DNA of 64,000 nt from NCBI GenBank assembly GCA_029238935.1, contig JAQZBN010000013.1, forward strand, positions 1-64,000. The letters are read 5' to 3'. This DNA comes from Herbinix sp. (GTDB lineage Bacteria; Bacillota; Clostridia; Lachnospirales; Lachnospiraceae). The translations under genes were made by a program, and so were the position numbers. Of this stretch, positions 15,721-24,204 are shown piece by piece; the stretch's first letter is position 1; the number at the start of each line of letters is the position of its first letter. The notes beneath the pieces are model-generated. The model did not search any database, was not told the origin of the DNA, and saw only the letters and a list, made by a program, of their open reading frames with translations.

Positions 15721-17055
15721 ATGGACGACCCTGACCCTGAACCAAACAACATACTGACGCAAGTAATTATATTAATTCTACTGACATTGGTGAATGCATT
15801 TTTTGCTTGTGCAGAGATGGCTATGGTTTCGGTAAATAAAAATAAAATCAAACGATATGCTGAGGAAGGAAAGAAAAGTGCTATATTAGTACAAAAATTT
15901 CAAAAGGAACCTACGAAATTTTTATCTACCATTCAAGTAGCAATTACTTTAGCTGGTTTCTTCTCTAGTGCATCTGCAGCAACTGGTTTATCTGGACCAT
16001 TAGGTGAATGGCTAGCAAAATACAATATTAATCATAGTGACCAGATTTCACTCATTCTTGTAACGTTAATGTTATCTTATTTTACTTTGGTATTTGGTGA
16101 ATTGGTACCGAAGAGGATTGCATTACAAAAGCCGGAAGCAATCAGTATGTTTTGTGTAAAACCGGTAAAAGTTGTTTCGAAAATTGCATCACCATTTATC
16201 AGATTACTCACGTTTTCAACCAAGATGATTATGAAGCCTTTTGGAATGGAAGAGGGTAATGTAGAAGATATCTTATCCAGAGAAGAAATTAAATCTTTGG
16301 TAGAACAAGGACAAGCTAGCGGGGCAATCAACAAAAAAGAAAAAGAAATGATTGATTCTATTATTGAATTCGATGATACTTTGGCTTGGGAGGTAATGAC
16401 CCCTCGTATTAATGTATTTGCTATTAATATTGGAGATCCTAAAGAAGAATACCTTGAAGCATTGATGAAAACCAAGTACTCCAGAATTCCAGTCTATGAG
16501 GATGATATTGATAATATTATCGGTATCTTATTCATGAAGGATTTCCTTAAGGAAGCAATTAAAAAAGGTTATAAGAATGTAGATATCAGGACCATAATGA
16601 AAAAACCATATCTGGTTCCGGAGAGTAAGAACATTGAGGATTTATTCCGAGAATTGCAGCAATCCAAAAAGCAAATTGCGGTATTAATAGATGAGTATGG
16701 TGGTTTCGCGGGTATTGTTACTATAGAAGACTTGGTAGAGCAAATCATGGGTGATATCGAAGATGAATATGATTTAGTATCCATAAAGATTAAGAAAGTA
16801 GATGATACGACATATTTGATCGACGGCATGGTCACCCTAGATGAACTAAATAATAAACTGGATTTGGATTTATATTCAGAAAATTTTGAAACAATATCCG
16901 GATTTTTGATAGACAAAATTGGTACGATTCCTCAGGAAAAAGACGATCGAACCATTGAAATTGACAATCTTGTTTTTAAGCTAGAGAGTGTTAAGAATAA
17001 AAGAATAGATAAGGTTAAATTATATGTTGGCAAGGAAGAGCAAGCCTTGCAGTAG
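15721..17055 (+). CDS. CNNM/CorC-type (HlyC) transporter with DUF21, CBS pair and CorC_HlyC domain
   Basis: A 444-residue protein: an N-terminal DUF21/CNNM membrane domain (residues ~10-190, four hydrophobic segments, including LVNAFFACAEMAMVSV), a CBS pair (~205-340; VMTPRINVFAI, YSRIPVYEDDIDNIIGILF, IDEYGGFAGIVTIEDLVEQIMGDIEDE) and a C-terminal CorC_HlyC domain (~355-435). Members export Mg2+ or other cations. Older hemolysin names are misleading. GGAGGA precedes the ATG and a terminator follows at 17063. Confidence 0.92.
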   Translation: MDDPDPEPNNILTQVIILILLTLVNAFFACAEMAMVSVNKNKIKRYAEEGKKSAILVQKFQKEPTKFLSTIQVAITLAGFFSSASAATGLSGPLGEWLAKYNINHSDQISLILVTLMLSYFTLVFGELVPKRIALQKPEAISMFCVKPVKVVSKIASPFIRLLTFSTKMIMKPFGMEEGNVEDILSREEIKSLVEQGQASGAINKKEKEMIDSIIEFDDTLAWEVMTPRINVFAINIGDPKEEYLEALMKTKYSRIPVYEDDIDNIIGILFMKDFLKEAIKKGYKNVDIRTIMKKPYLVPESKNIEDLFRELQQSKKQIAVLIDEYGGFAGIVTIEDLVEQIMGDIEDEYDLVSIKIKKVDDTTYLIDGMVTLDELNNKLDLDLYSENFETISGFLIDKIGTIPQEKDDRTIEIDNLVFKLESVKNKRIDKVKLYVGKEEQALQ

Positions 17056-17062
17056 TTTATGG

Positions 17063-17089
17063 GCTGTTCCTGATTGGAGCAGCTTTTTT
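17063..17089 (+). terminator. Intrinsic terminator after the CNNM gene
   Basis: GCTGTTCC (17063-17070) pairs with GGAGCAGC (17076-17083, one G:T), then six T. The following 240 bases to ktrB copy 2 show no ORF. Confidence 0.82.
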
Positions 17090-17332
17090 ATATTATTAGT
17101 GAGGCAATTATGATAGTAAATACGAAACTTAACATTGGAATATATAATGATAAAGAAGATAGGATATACTATATTATTCGTTGTTTGACGAAATTCAATT
17201 GCTGTGATACTTGAAATCTAAATAGAGAAAGTAGAATATCTACAATATTATTATGAGAATTTGATAAAGTGTTAATATCAAAGGATAAGCACTTTATCGC
17301 TGACTTCAATCATAGAAAGTAAAGGTGATACA

Positions 17333-18625
17333 TTGGATAAGTTAAAAAGAATAAGTCCGGGACAATCCATAGCGCTTGGGTTTGCTGCTGTGATTATTAT
17401 AGGTTCTGTACTTCTTATGCTGCCAATTACTCAAAACAAAGGGGTAGATGTCTCTTTCATCGATGCACTATTTACATCAACCAGTGCTGTTTGCGTAACT
17501 GGATTAGTCGTGAGAGATACTGCGGATACCTTCAATGCACTTGGTCGAACGGTAGTAGCCTTATTAATTCAGATTGGTGGACTTGGGGTGAGCTCTGTCG
17601 GAGTAGCATTTATCATATTGACAGGAAAGAAAGTTAGCTTTAAGGATCGGCTAGCAGTAAAAGAAGCACTAAATCTAAATTCCATGAAAGGAATTGTTAG
17701 ATTAGTAAAGGCTGTTTTGTTAATGACTATTTGCTTTGAATTGGTTGGTGCCATCTTAAGCTTTTTTGTCTTTTCCAAAGACTTTCCAACGATACAAGCC
17801 ATAGGGATTAGCTTGTTTCATTCTGTGGCATCCTTTAATAATTCAGGATTTGACGTTATGGGAAGTTTTCAAAATATGATGCCATACCGGGATAATGTCC
17901 TTTTAAATTTTATCACGGCCGGGTTAATTATCTTCGGTGGTTTGGGCTTTTATGTAATTAAAGAAGTTATTCACAAGCATTCTTTTAAAAAATTCAGCCT
18001 TCATACAAAGTTAGTTCTCGTTATGACGATACTGTTATTGGCGGTAGGTACCTTATTATTAAAATTCACAGAAGAACTAACATGGATGGGAGCTTTTTTT
18101 CACAGCACTTCAGCTAGAACTGCCGGCTTTAATACGTATCCTATTGGAGAATTTACGGATGCTGGTCTGTTTATTCTTATCCTATTAATGTTTGTTGGAG
18201 CCTCACCAGGATCAACAGGTGGTGGTATTAAGACAACTACAGCATTTACGATCATTAAAAGTGCTTATAGTATGTCAACAAATAAACATTGTATGGCATT
18301 TAAACGACGAATTTCAAATGAAGTAGTTTTAAAGGCTTTTATTATCACATTATTGGCAGCAGCTTTAATCTGTGTAAACACATTACTTTTATGTATCATA
18401 GAACCGGAATATAGCTTTATGCAGCTGATCTTTGAGGTGACCTCAGCATTTGGTACGGTTGGTCTGTCCACAGGTATTACACCTGAGCTTAGTGTATTGA
18501 GTAAATTTATCATAATTCTTACGATGTATACAGGTCGATTGGGACCTTTGACAATTGCATCGATATGGTATTTCAAGGAAAAATCAAATATTAGTTATTC
18601 CGAAGAAAATATAACGATAGGATAG
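17333..18625 (+). CDS. ktrB: Potassium uptake channel subunit KtrB/TrkH, copy 2
   Basis: A 430-residue paralog of the protein at 10031, the same length and closely similar throughout. It has all four filter loops (TSAVCVTGL, FNNSGFD, TSARTAGF, FGTVGLSTG) and the GASPGSTGGG gate loop. The start is TTG at 17333, placed by AAAGGTG at 17321-17327. ktrA copy 2 begins ten bases after its stop. The C-terminal residues SYSEENITIG nearly match copy 1. Different K+ affinity or regulation of the two systems is inferred. Confidence 0.92.
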   Translation: MDKLKRISPGQSIALGFAAVIIIGSVLLMLPITQNKGVDVSFIDALFTSTSAVCVTGLVVRDTADTFNALGRTVVALLIQIGGLGVSSVGVAFIILTGKKVSFKDRLAVKEALNLNSMKGIVRLVKAVLLMTICFELVGAILSFFVFSKDFPTIQAIGISLFHSVASFNNSGFDVMGSFQNMMPYRDNVLLNFITAGLIIFGGLGFYVIKEVIHKHSFKKFSLHTKLVLVMTILLLAVGTLLLKFTEELTWMGAFFHSTSARTAGFNTYPIGEFTDAGLFILILLMFVGASPGSTGGGIKTTTAFTIIKSAYSMSTNKHCMAFKRRISNEVVLKAFIITLLAAALICVNTLLLCIIEPEYSFMQLIFEVTSAFGTVGLSTGITPELSVLSKFIIILTMYTGRLGPLTIASIWYFKEKSNISYSEENITIG

Positions 18626-18635
18626 GGGGAGCATT

Positions 18636-19310
18636 ATGCTGCATCATAGGTCGGTAATTGAATTTGGCGTGATTGGACTGGGACGTTTCGGATTCGCGCT
18701 TGCTTCGACATTAGCAGAGGCTGGGAAAGAAGTTTTAGTTCTTGATGGGAATGAGAATAAGATAAAACAAATCAGACATTTGACTGATAACGCGTTGGTT
18801 GTAAGAGAACTGACGAAGGAAGCCTTAGAGGAATCCGGGATACAAAACTGTGGTACGGTAATTGTTTGCATTGGGGAAAAAATAGATGTCAGTATTTTAA
18901 CCACATTGAATGTCATAAGCATGGGAGTTCCGAGAGTGATTGCGAAAGCAATTAGTTTTGAACAAGGAAGTGTTCTTGAGAAGATTGGTGCAGAAGTAAT
19001 CTATCCTGAACATGATATGGCGATACGATTAGCAAATCGATTAATCTCAACAAGGTTAATGGATTATATTGCACTGAATGATCATATGGCAATCATGGAA
19101 TTAAGATTGACAAAAAAGATAGCAGGTCGAACCGTATTGCAGTCCAATCTTAGAAAGCATTTCAAATTGAATATCATTGCAGTAGAAAAGGAAGGAAAGA
19201 CCACGACAGATATCACACCAAATCTAGTTCTAGAAGAAAACGATAGTATTGTGGTAGTAGGAAAAGAGGAGAACATAAAAAAATTTGAGACCTTCTTAAT
19301 CAGCCGTTAA
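18636..19310 (+). CDS. ktrA: Potassium uptake regulatory subunit KtrA (RCK domain), copy 2
   Basis: A 224-residue RCK protein, equal in length to the first KtrA and highly similar in the N-domain (GLGRFGFALASTLAE, VLVLDGNENKIKQIRHLT). Divergence is greatest around residues 145-165, at the start of the RCK C-domain where c-di-AMP binds in known Ktr proteins, so ligand response may differ. It is co-transcribed with ktrB copy 2, with GGGGGAG before the ATG. Confidence 0.92.
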   Translation: MLHHRSVIEFGVIGLGRFGFALASTLAEAGKEVLVLDGNENKIKQIRHLTDNALVVRELTKEALEESGIQNCGTVIVCIGEKIDVSILTTLNVISMGVPRVIAKAISFEQGSVLEKIGAEVIYPEHDMAIRLANRLISTRLMDYIALNDHMAIMELRLTKKIAGRTVLQSNLRKHFKLNIIAVEKEGKTTTDITPNLVLEENDSIVVVGKEENIKKFETFLISR

Positions 19311-19330
19311 ACATGTGATTAAAATGTAAA

Positions 19331-19365
19331 GAACCACCTAGATGCCAATTTGGCACAGGTGGTTC
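19331..19365. terminator. Hairpin between convergent ktrA2 and rsgI
   Basis: GAACCACCT (19331-19339) pairs with AGGTGGTTC (19357-19365), with an inner TGCCA/TGGCA stem. The U-tracts are weak on both strands (TTTACATTTT on the minus side). Confidence 0.6.
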
Positions 19366-19457
19366 ACTACGTGGGGGATTATCGAAATTTAGTTAATTAG
19401 CTTATTTATCGAAAGTAGGAAAACAATATCAACTGTCATATTAATATCTTATGATGA

Positions 19458-20750
19458 TTAACCATTGTTTTTGCCTTTTGAATTATTGTTTTTGCCATTA
19501 TCATCACTTTGGCTGTTATTATTACTATTATTGTTTTGTGAATCATCTTTATCGGATTCGGATTGCTCTTTGTCAGATTGATTATTACGATCATCAGAAC
19601 CTGGATCCGTTTGGTCTTTTACTGATTTATCGTTCTTTCCATTATTCTTAACATCTTTATCTGCTTGTTCTTGTTGCTTCTTAACATCGTTGTCAGCTTG
19701 TTCTTGTTGCTTTTTAATATCTTTATCCGTTTGTTCTTGTTGTTTTTTAACATCTTTATCTGCTTGGTCCTGCTGTTTTTTAGCATCCTTTTCCGCTTGA
19801 TCTTTCTGTTTTTTATCTTCCTTTTCTGCTTTGTCTTTCTTTTTCTCGTCAGCTTTATTTTGCTTTTCTGCATTTTTCTCAGCTTCTTTTTCGGCTTTAT
19901 CTATGTTCTTGTCATCCTCTTTAATATCCTGAGTAGAATCTTCTACAAGATCTTCGTTTGAATCTGTAATTGTCTCGTCTTCTACTATAGTTTCATCAGG
20001 AGAGGCATTTTTTCCTAGTTTTTTATTATCCTTTGTTGCCTTCATGATTTCCTTGACCGGCTTATTTAACCAATCCTCGATCTTTATACTATCGGGATCG
20101 GCAGCACTTGCCTGTAGCTTTTCTATAAGATTTAACTTACCGGGGGTTACTCCAAGAGTATGAGCTTCTTCTACCCGTTCAAGACCTACACTGATTGTTT
20201 CAATTTGAACCTCATCGCCATGTTCTGAGATAGTTTGTGTTGCAGACTGTTGTAGTTCTTCAGCTAATTCCTCTGCTTTCTCCGGATCTTTTCCAGAGGT
20301 AGCAATCACGATACCACCTTCTGTTTCTCCATCAAAATAACCTTCATCAGCGATTTGTTCAATTGTTTGATCCAATGCATCTTGAATCGTCTTATTCTCT
20401 AATTGTTCTACGTTGACTAGATCTAGAATATCAGATCCGTCATCATTGACAGCATTTACATCGATCACTCGATCAAAGCGATTAATTGTATATTCGATGG
20501 ATGGATTAACATCCAAACTTACATAGGAATAGGGACTTGCATATGCCCATGTACCTACACCGCATAATGTGACAAACATTGCTGCAGATGCAGCCATAAC
20601 AGCCAGTTTCTTTGTTATTACTACCTTCTTCTGATCCATCGTTATCTCCTGTCCAATCTCATAATTGTTGTTCTTCACTTTAAGAATACAACCTTCATCA
20701 GATAGGACTGCTGCATAACCATCTTTGATTTCTACTATAACTGCTTTCAT
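19458..20750 (-). CDS. rsgI: RsgI-like membrane anti-sigma factor with repeat-rich extracellular tail
   Basis: A 430-residue protein: an N-terminal RsgI_N cytoplasmic domain (residues ~1-50) that binds SigI, one transmembrane helix (~49-70), a conserved juxtamembrane extracellular domain (~72-215; SYVSLDVNPSIEYTINRFDRV), then ~165 residues of very acidic/basic low-complexity sequence. Within it residues ~312-367 are five 11-residue repeats of the type KKQQEQADKDV. In cellulolytic Clostridia RsgI proteins usually end in carbohydrate-binding or enzyme domains that sense polysaccharide; none is present here. It overlaps sigI by four bases, giving coupled translation. Confidence 0.9.
   Translation of the reverse strand: MKAVIVEIKDGYAAVLSDEGCILKVKNNNYEIGQEITMDQKKVVITKKLAVMAASAAMFVTLCGVGTWAYASPYSYVSLDVNPSIEYTINRFDRVIDVNAVNDDGSDILDLVNVEQLENKTIQDALDQTIEQIADEGYFDGETEGGIVIATSGKDPEKAEELAEELQQSATQTISEHGDEVQIETISVGLERVEEAHTLGVTPGKLNLIEKLQASAADPDSIKIEDWLNKPVKEIMKATKDNKKLGKNASPDETIVEDETITDSNEDLVEDSTQDIKEDDKNIDKAEKEAEKNAEKQNKADEKKKDKAEKEDKKQKDQAEKDAKKQQDQADKDVKKQQEQTDKDIKKQQEQADNDVKKQQEQADKDVKNNGKNDKSVKDQTDPGSDDRNNQSDKEQSESDKDDSQNNNSNNNSQSDDNGKNNNSKGKNNG
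19651..19815 (-). repeat. 33-nt in-frame tandem repeat in rsgI (five units)
   Basis: Units at 19651-19683, 19684-19716, 19717-19749, 19750-19782 and 19783-19815. Each encodes an 11-residue (hendecad) K/Q/D/E-rich unit on the minus strand. The last unit is the most diverged. Confidence 0.85.
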
Positions 20751-21466
20751 GAGCCTTTCTCCTCTCTGATGTACCGTAAATATTCTGCGAGATAGGGATA
20801 CTCTCCGGATAGTATTTCTACCGCTGCTATTATATATTTTCGATGACGTTCTAATATTTTTCGGGGTACATCTGCTTTTTTTTCAATGATTTTAAGTGGT
20901 AATTGTTGGGTTTGTTTTATTTCGTTGATTAATACGGGATTATCCAAAAGATAATTAACAGCATTGGCACATGCTTTTTTTGTCTTTTTGGCTTGCGGGG
21001 AGCAGTCTGCAAGATCAAAGAAGGAAAAACCGTAGTGGGAGAATATCTCGTTCGCAGCTTCGATTTCTAACTTCAGGGAACTATCTTGTTTTTGTGACAC
21101 ACGATCAGCTACTGCCATACGGATGGCGATATCTTCTTCGTTTTCCTCCGGTTCGGTGTCAAATACAATAGGGTCAACAGCAATCTCAGCATGATGCTTT
21201 TCTTGGCTTCGGATGTAATCAATCAACCTCCGTCGTATTACAAGTTCTGCAAAACCATAGAAATTGCCTTTCTCCAGTTGATACGTATTGATTGCTTGGT
21301 GAAAGGCTAACAAAGCGATGGACCATTCGTCATCACTTTTAGTAATATATCTGTGGGTAACCGTAGAAGCGCACTTTAATATAAAGTGTTCACTTTGCTT
21401 TATAATCTGATCTGTCTTTTTGGGATCCGATTTTGCTTCAACAGCTAAGTAATCCAGTTCTCTCAA
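20747..21466 (-). CDS. sigI: RNA polymerase sigma-I factor
   Basis: A 239-residue sigma-70 family protein of the SigI group: a region 2 with DEWSIALLAFHQAINTY and YGFAELVIRRRLIDYIR (residues ~48-90), and a C-terminal SigI-specific helical domain (~130-235; VPRKILERHRKYI helix-turn-helix-like segment). SigI factors control heat-stress and, in cellulolytic Clostridia, polysaccharase genes. The start is TTG at 21466, chosen because GGAGGT lies six bases upstream; an upstream TTG at 21493 precedes that site. rsgI follows with a four-base overlap. Confidence 0.9.
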   Translation of the reverse strand: MRELDYLAVEAKSDPKKTDQIIKQSEHFILKCASTVTHRYITKSDDEWSIALLAFHQAINTYQLEKGNFYGFAELVIRRRLIDYIRSQEKHHAEIAVDPIVFDTEPEENEEDIAIRMAVADRVSQKQDSSLKLEIEAANEIFSHYGFSFFDLADCSPQAKKTKKACANAVNYLLDNPVLINEIKQTQQLPLKIIEKKADVPRKILERHRKYIIAAVEILSGEYPYLAEYLRYIREEKGS

Positions 21467-21771
21467 TGGTACACCTCCATAAGCAAATTCCAATAGAAAC
21501 TTGGCGTGTTGTAATATGTCGAATTATATGCATATCACTTTTATTTTAACATGATGTTGGAAAATGGTAAACCTGTAATATATACTAGATGGTAAGATGT
21601 GATAATATGTCGAGTAATGAAGACAGGGATCTTGGGAATGAACTTGAAATCCTGCACGATTATTTTTGTCATGAATAAACTGGAAATGAGAATATTTGGA
21701 TACTTTGCATACTATTACGGTTTAGGCATATCGGTAGGTCTGCTAAAACGGTTAGTATCAAGGAGGTTTTT
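21467..21771. other. Divergent intergenic region between sigI and the anchor-A protein gene
   Basis: About 300 bp with no supported gene. It should contain the minus-strand sigI promoter and the plus-strand promoter of the 21772 gene. A minus-strand TATAAT-like box lies near 21520, with no good -35. I could not identify a clear SigI-type promoter by eye. Confidence 0.4.
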
Positions 21772-23565
21772 ATGTTTTACGATAATTCCCGCAACGAGTT
21801 TGTATCCGATGTTGGTATCCCCTATCAGGATATCAACTGGTATGACATGGAAGGTCAACCATTTGGTACAGCATCATACTTTAATGCCATTATATTTGAT
21901 AATGCAACGAATATTGTAGATACGAAAGGTGCGATGGCAGTAGGAGGTAATTTTACAAGCCCAAGAGGATTAAGTCTTGCTTATGGTAATGAAACAAACC
22001 TCACAGGAACAGGTTATTCCCCTAACCATGTAAGATTTTTAGTAGGAGGAAATATAGCAACCGGCGGACCTTTGGTTGTGATAGGCCATGTAGTAGCAGG
22101 AGGAAGTGCTAGGGTCGCACCCGGAAGTACTTATTTAATTGGAAAAGATTATTCTCCTGCTCAGGAGCAAACACTAGAATACTTGTATCAGGCACCTGGA
22201 AGCAGTAGATATTGGAGGCCGAGTGACAGAGGAAATCATTATGCAATATCTAGTTATGATGTTCCTCGTTATATACCGGCTTCCAGAATCGGTGCTAATG
22301 TAACTGAGTTCTTCCAGGATGCCAGAAGTAGTATTACTTATTATAAGAATTGTATCGATGCATTACAGCCGACCGGTACAGTAACGGATAATTTCCATGA
22401 ATGGGTATTAAGAGGCAATAATCCTAGACAAAACGTATTTGTGATTGATGTTCGGCCAACAGGAAGGTTGAATAAAGGCATTCGTGCTGAAGTTCCTGCG
22501 GGAAGTCTTGTAATTGTAAAACTGAGAACTGGAAATAACGCTTATCTGCAATATGGTGTTTGGGGAGAAAGAGAAAAAGTACACAACACCTTATATGTAT
22601 TTGAAGATGCTACGGATATCTGGATGGAAAAATCTTCGGAATTATGGGGCAGCTTCTTAGCTCCGCAAGCAATGTACCATGCACATTCAACCGGTGGTAA
22701 TATCAATGGTAATGCAGCATTCCGTGCTCTTGAAGTGCCTGCGACCAGTGGTTTTGAATTCCATTTGTATCCGTTCTCCGGTGGTGTGGATTGTGTTGCG
22801 GTATCTCCGGTGGTTCCAGAAGCTCCAGTGATACCAGAAATACCGGCACCTGAAATTCTTCCGGTACCAGAGGTATTACCTGTACAGGAATGCCCAGAAT
22901 GCCCGGCACCTGCTCCATGCCCAACACCGGCACCATGCCCAACACCGGCACCATGCCCAACACCTGCTCCGTGCCCAACACCTGCTCCGTGCCCTCCACA
23001 GGTCCCATGCCCGGCTCCTGTTCCGTGTCCGGAATGCCCTGAAATTCCAGAAATAGAACCAGTGACTTGTCCGTCCTGTCCGGAACCAACACCTTGCCCG
23101 GATTGCCCAACCTGTCCAGAACCGACACCGTGCCCATCACCAGCTCCGTGTCCAGAATGCCCGACATGCCCAGAATGCCCGACTTGTCCGGAGGTAGCTC
23201 CTGAATACCTCCCATTCCCTGTACCAGTTCCAGTTCCTATCCCATGCCCAGAGCATGAATGCCCAGAATGCCGTGAGTGTGAAGAGTGTCTGGTATTACC
23301 GGGGTATATCTTTGGTTGCATCTCAGGCTGCTGCTGTTATAAACCACATGAGTGGGAAGTGAAATTATATAGTCTTTGTGATAACTGTGAAACCTTACTA
23401 TGCTGTGTTAAAGTGGGTTGTTATGGATGTTTTGAATTTGTAGTTCCTTATGATGGATTTTATCAACTGAAGATCTGCCCGATCGGAACCTACCGCAGTA
23501 TCTGTAAACCAAGAGTGACCTTGAAAAATGTTGGTGTATCCGACCTTGTGATCGAATACAACTAA
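21772..23565 (+). CDS. Choice-of-anchor-A domain protein with CPxPxP-repeat Cys/Pro-rich stalk
   Basis: A 597-residue protein in three parts. Residues ~15-340 are a choice-of-anchor-A (collagen-binding-like) domain: FNAIIFDNATN, DTKGAMAVGGNF, FLVGGNIATGG, HVVAGGSA and a GSFLAPQA segment. Residues ~345-507 are a Pro/Cys-rich stalk built on CPTPAP and CPECP units. Residues ~508-597 form a Cys-rich beta domain (GCISGCCCY, CCVKVGCYGC, CPIGTYRSICKP). No signal peptide, membrane helix or sortase motif is visible, so export would need mother-cell assembly (spore surface) or another route. AAGGAGG precedes the ATG. It is divergent from sigI. No function is known for this combination; a cross-linked surface or spore-coat protein is my inference. 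Confidence 0.75.
   Translation: MFYDNSRNEFVSDVGIPYQDINWYDMEGQPFGTASYFNAIIFDNATNIVDTKGAMAVGGNFTSPRGLSLAYGNETNLTGTGYSPNHVRFLVGGNIATGGPLVVIGHVVAGGSARVAPGSTYLIGKDYSPAQEQTLEYLYQAPGSSRYWRPSDRGNHYAISSYDVPRYIPASRIGANVTEFFQDARSSITYYKNCIDALQPTGTVTDNFHEWVLRGNNPRQNVFVIDVRPTGRLNKGIRAEVPAGSLVIVKLRTGNNAYLQYGVWGEREKVHNTLYVFEDATDIWMEKSSELWGSFLAPQAMYHAHSTGGNINGNAAFRALEVPATSGFEFHLYPFSGGVDCVAVSPVVPEAPVIPEIPAPEILPVPEVLPVQECPECPAPAPCPTPAPCPTPAPCPTPAPCPTPAPCPPQVPCPAPVPCPECPEIPEIEPVTCPSCPEPTPCPDCPTCPEPTPCPSPAPCPECPTCPECPTCPEVAPEYLPFPVPVPVPIPCPEHECPECRECEECLVLPGYIFGCISGCCCYKPHEWEVKLYSLCDNCETLLCCVKVGCYGCFEFVVPYDGFYQLKICPIGTYRSICKPRVTLKNVGVSDLVIEYN
22903..22992 (+). repeat. 18-nt tandem repeat coding CPTPAP
   Basis: Units at 22921-22938, 22939-22956, 22957-22974 and 22975-22992 (core CCAACACCGGCACCATGC), with a diverged unit before. 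Looser CPxCP-type repetition continues to about 23290. Confidence 0.88.
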
Positions 23566-23639
23566 TTCATTGTTCGCATATTGCAGGGTTGAATTAGAAA
23601 CGATATAATAAAGGTAAAAATACGAAAGGGAGTTTCAAA

Positions 23640-24197
23640 ATGGCTAAAGTATATATCTTTCTAGCAGATGGTTATGAGGAGATCGAAGGGTTAACTGTTG
23701 TAGATCTATTACGCAGAGCAGGGATTGAAATTGTAATGGTTTCCTTAACAGGGTCGCTTTCTGTCAAGGGATCCCATCAGATAACATCTCTAGCGGATAA
23801 ATTATTCGAAGAGGTAGATTATCAGGATGCAGATATGCTTGTTTTACCGGGAGGAATGCCTGGTACTACGAACTTGATTAGGCATGAAGGACTGGATGGC
23901 TTATTAAAAGAGTTTCATCAAAAAGGCAAATCTTTGGCTGCTATCTGCGCAGCACCAACGGTTCTTGGAACAAAAGGAATATTGAAGGGGAAAAATGCAA
24001 TATGCTATCCCGGTCATGAAGATAAACTAGAAGGTGCAACTCTAGTAAACAGTGCAGTAGTGACCGATGGTAATATTATTACTTCAAAGGGGATGGGAAC
24101 TGCAATTGATTTTTCCCTTTCAATTATTCAGCATTTTCAAGGTGAGGCAGCAGCGAAGAAAATCTCTGCTTCTATTATGTACCAAACAACTGCTTGA
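23640..24197 (+). CDS. DJ-1/PfpI family protein (YajL-like)
   Basis: A 185-residue protein with the DJ-1 fold markers: an N-terminal Glu in DGYEEIE (around residues 13-14), LVLPGGMPGT, and the nucleophile elbow AAICAAP with Cys103. The family includes glyoxalase/deglycase-like and stress chaperone activities; the exact reaction is disputed in the field and cannot be settled here. GGGAG precedes the ATG. It is monocistronic and convergent with the next gene, with only seven bases between stops. Confidence 0.88.
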   Translation: MAKVYIFLADGYEEIEGLTVVDLLRRAGIEIVMVSLTGSLSVKGSHQITSLADKLFEEVDYQDADMLVLPGGMPGTTNLIRHEGLDGLLKEFHQKGKSLAAICAAPTVLGTKGILKGKNAICYPGHEDKLEGATLVNSAVVTDGNIITSKGMGTAIDFSLSIIQHFQGEAAAKKISASIMYQTTA

Positions 24198-24204
24198 TTC
24201 TAAA

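Noticed and set aside
19665..19961. Plus-strand Leu/Phe-rich ORF within rsgI
   Set aside because: Antisense of the Lys/Gln/Asp repeats; no independent support.
21599..21919. 106-residue ORF overlapping the anchor-A gene start
   Set aside because: It overlaps a well-supported start with AAGGAGG and has no ribosome site of its own.
22542..23321. Minus-strand 259-residue Gly/His/Ser-rich ORF opposite the CPTPAP stalk
   Set aside because: It is an antisense shadow created by the Pro/Cys codon repeat; no ribosome site.
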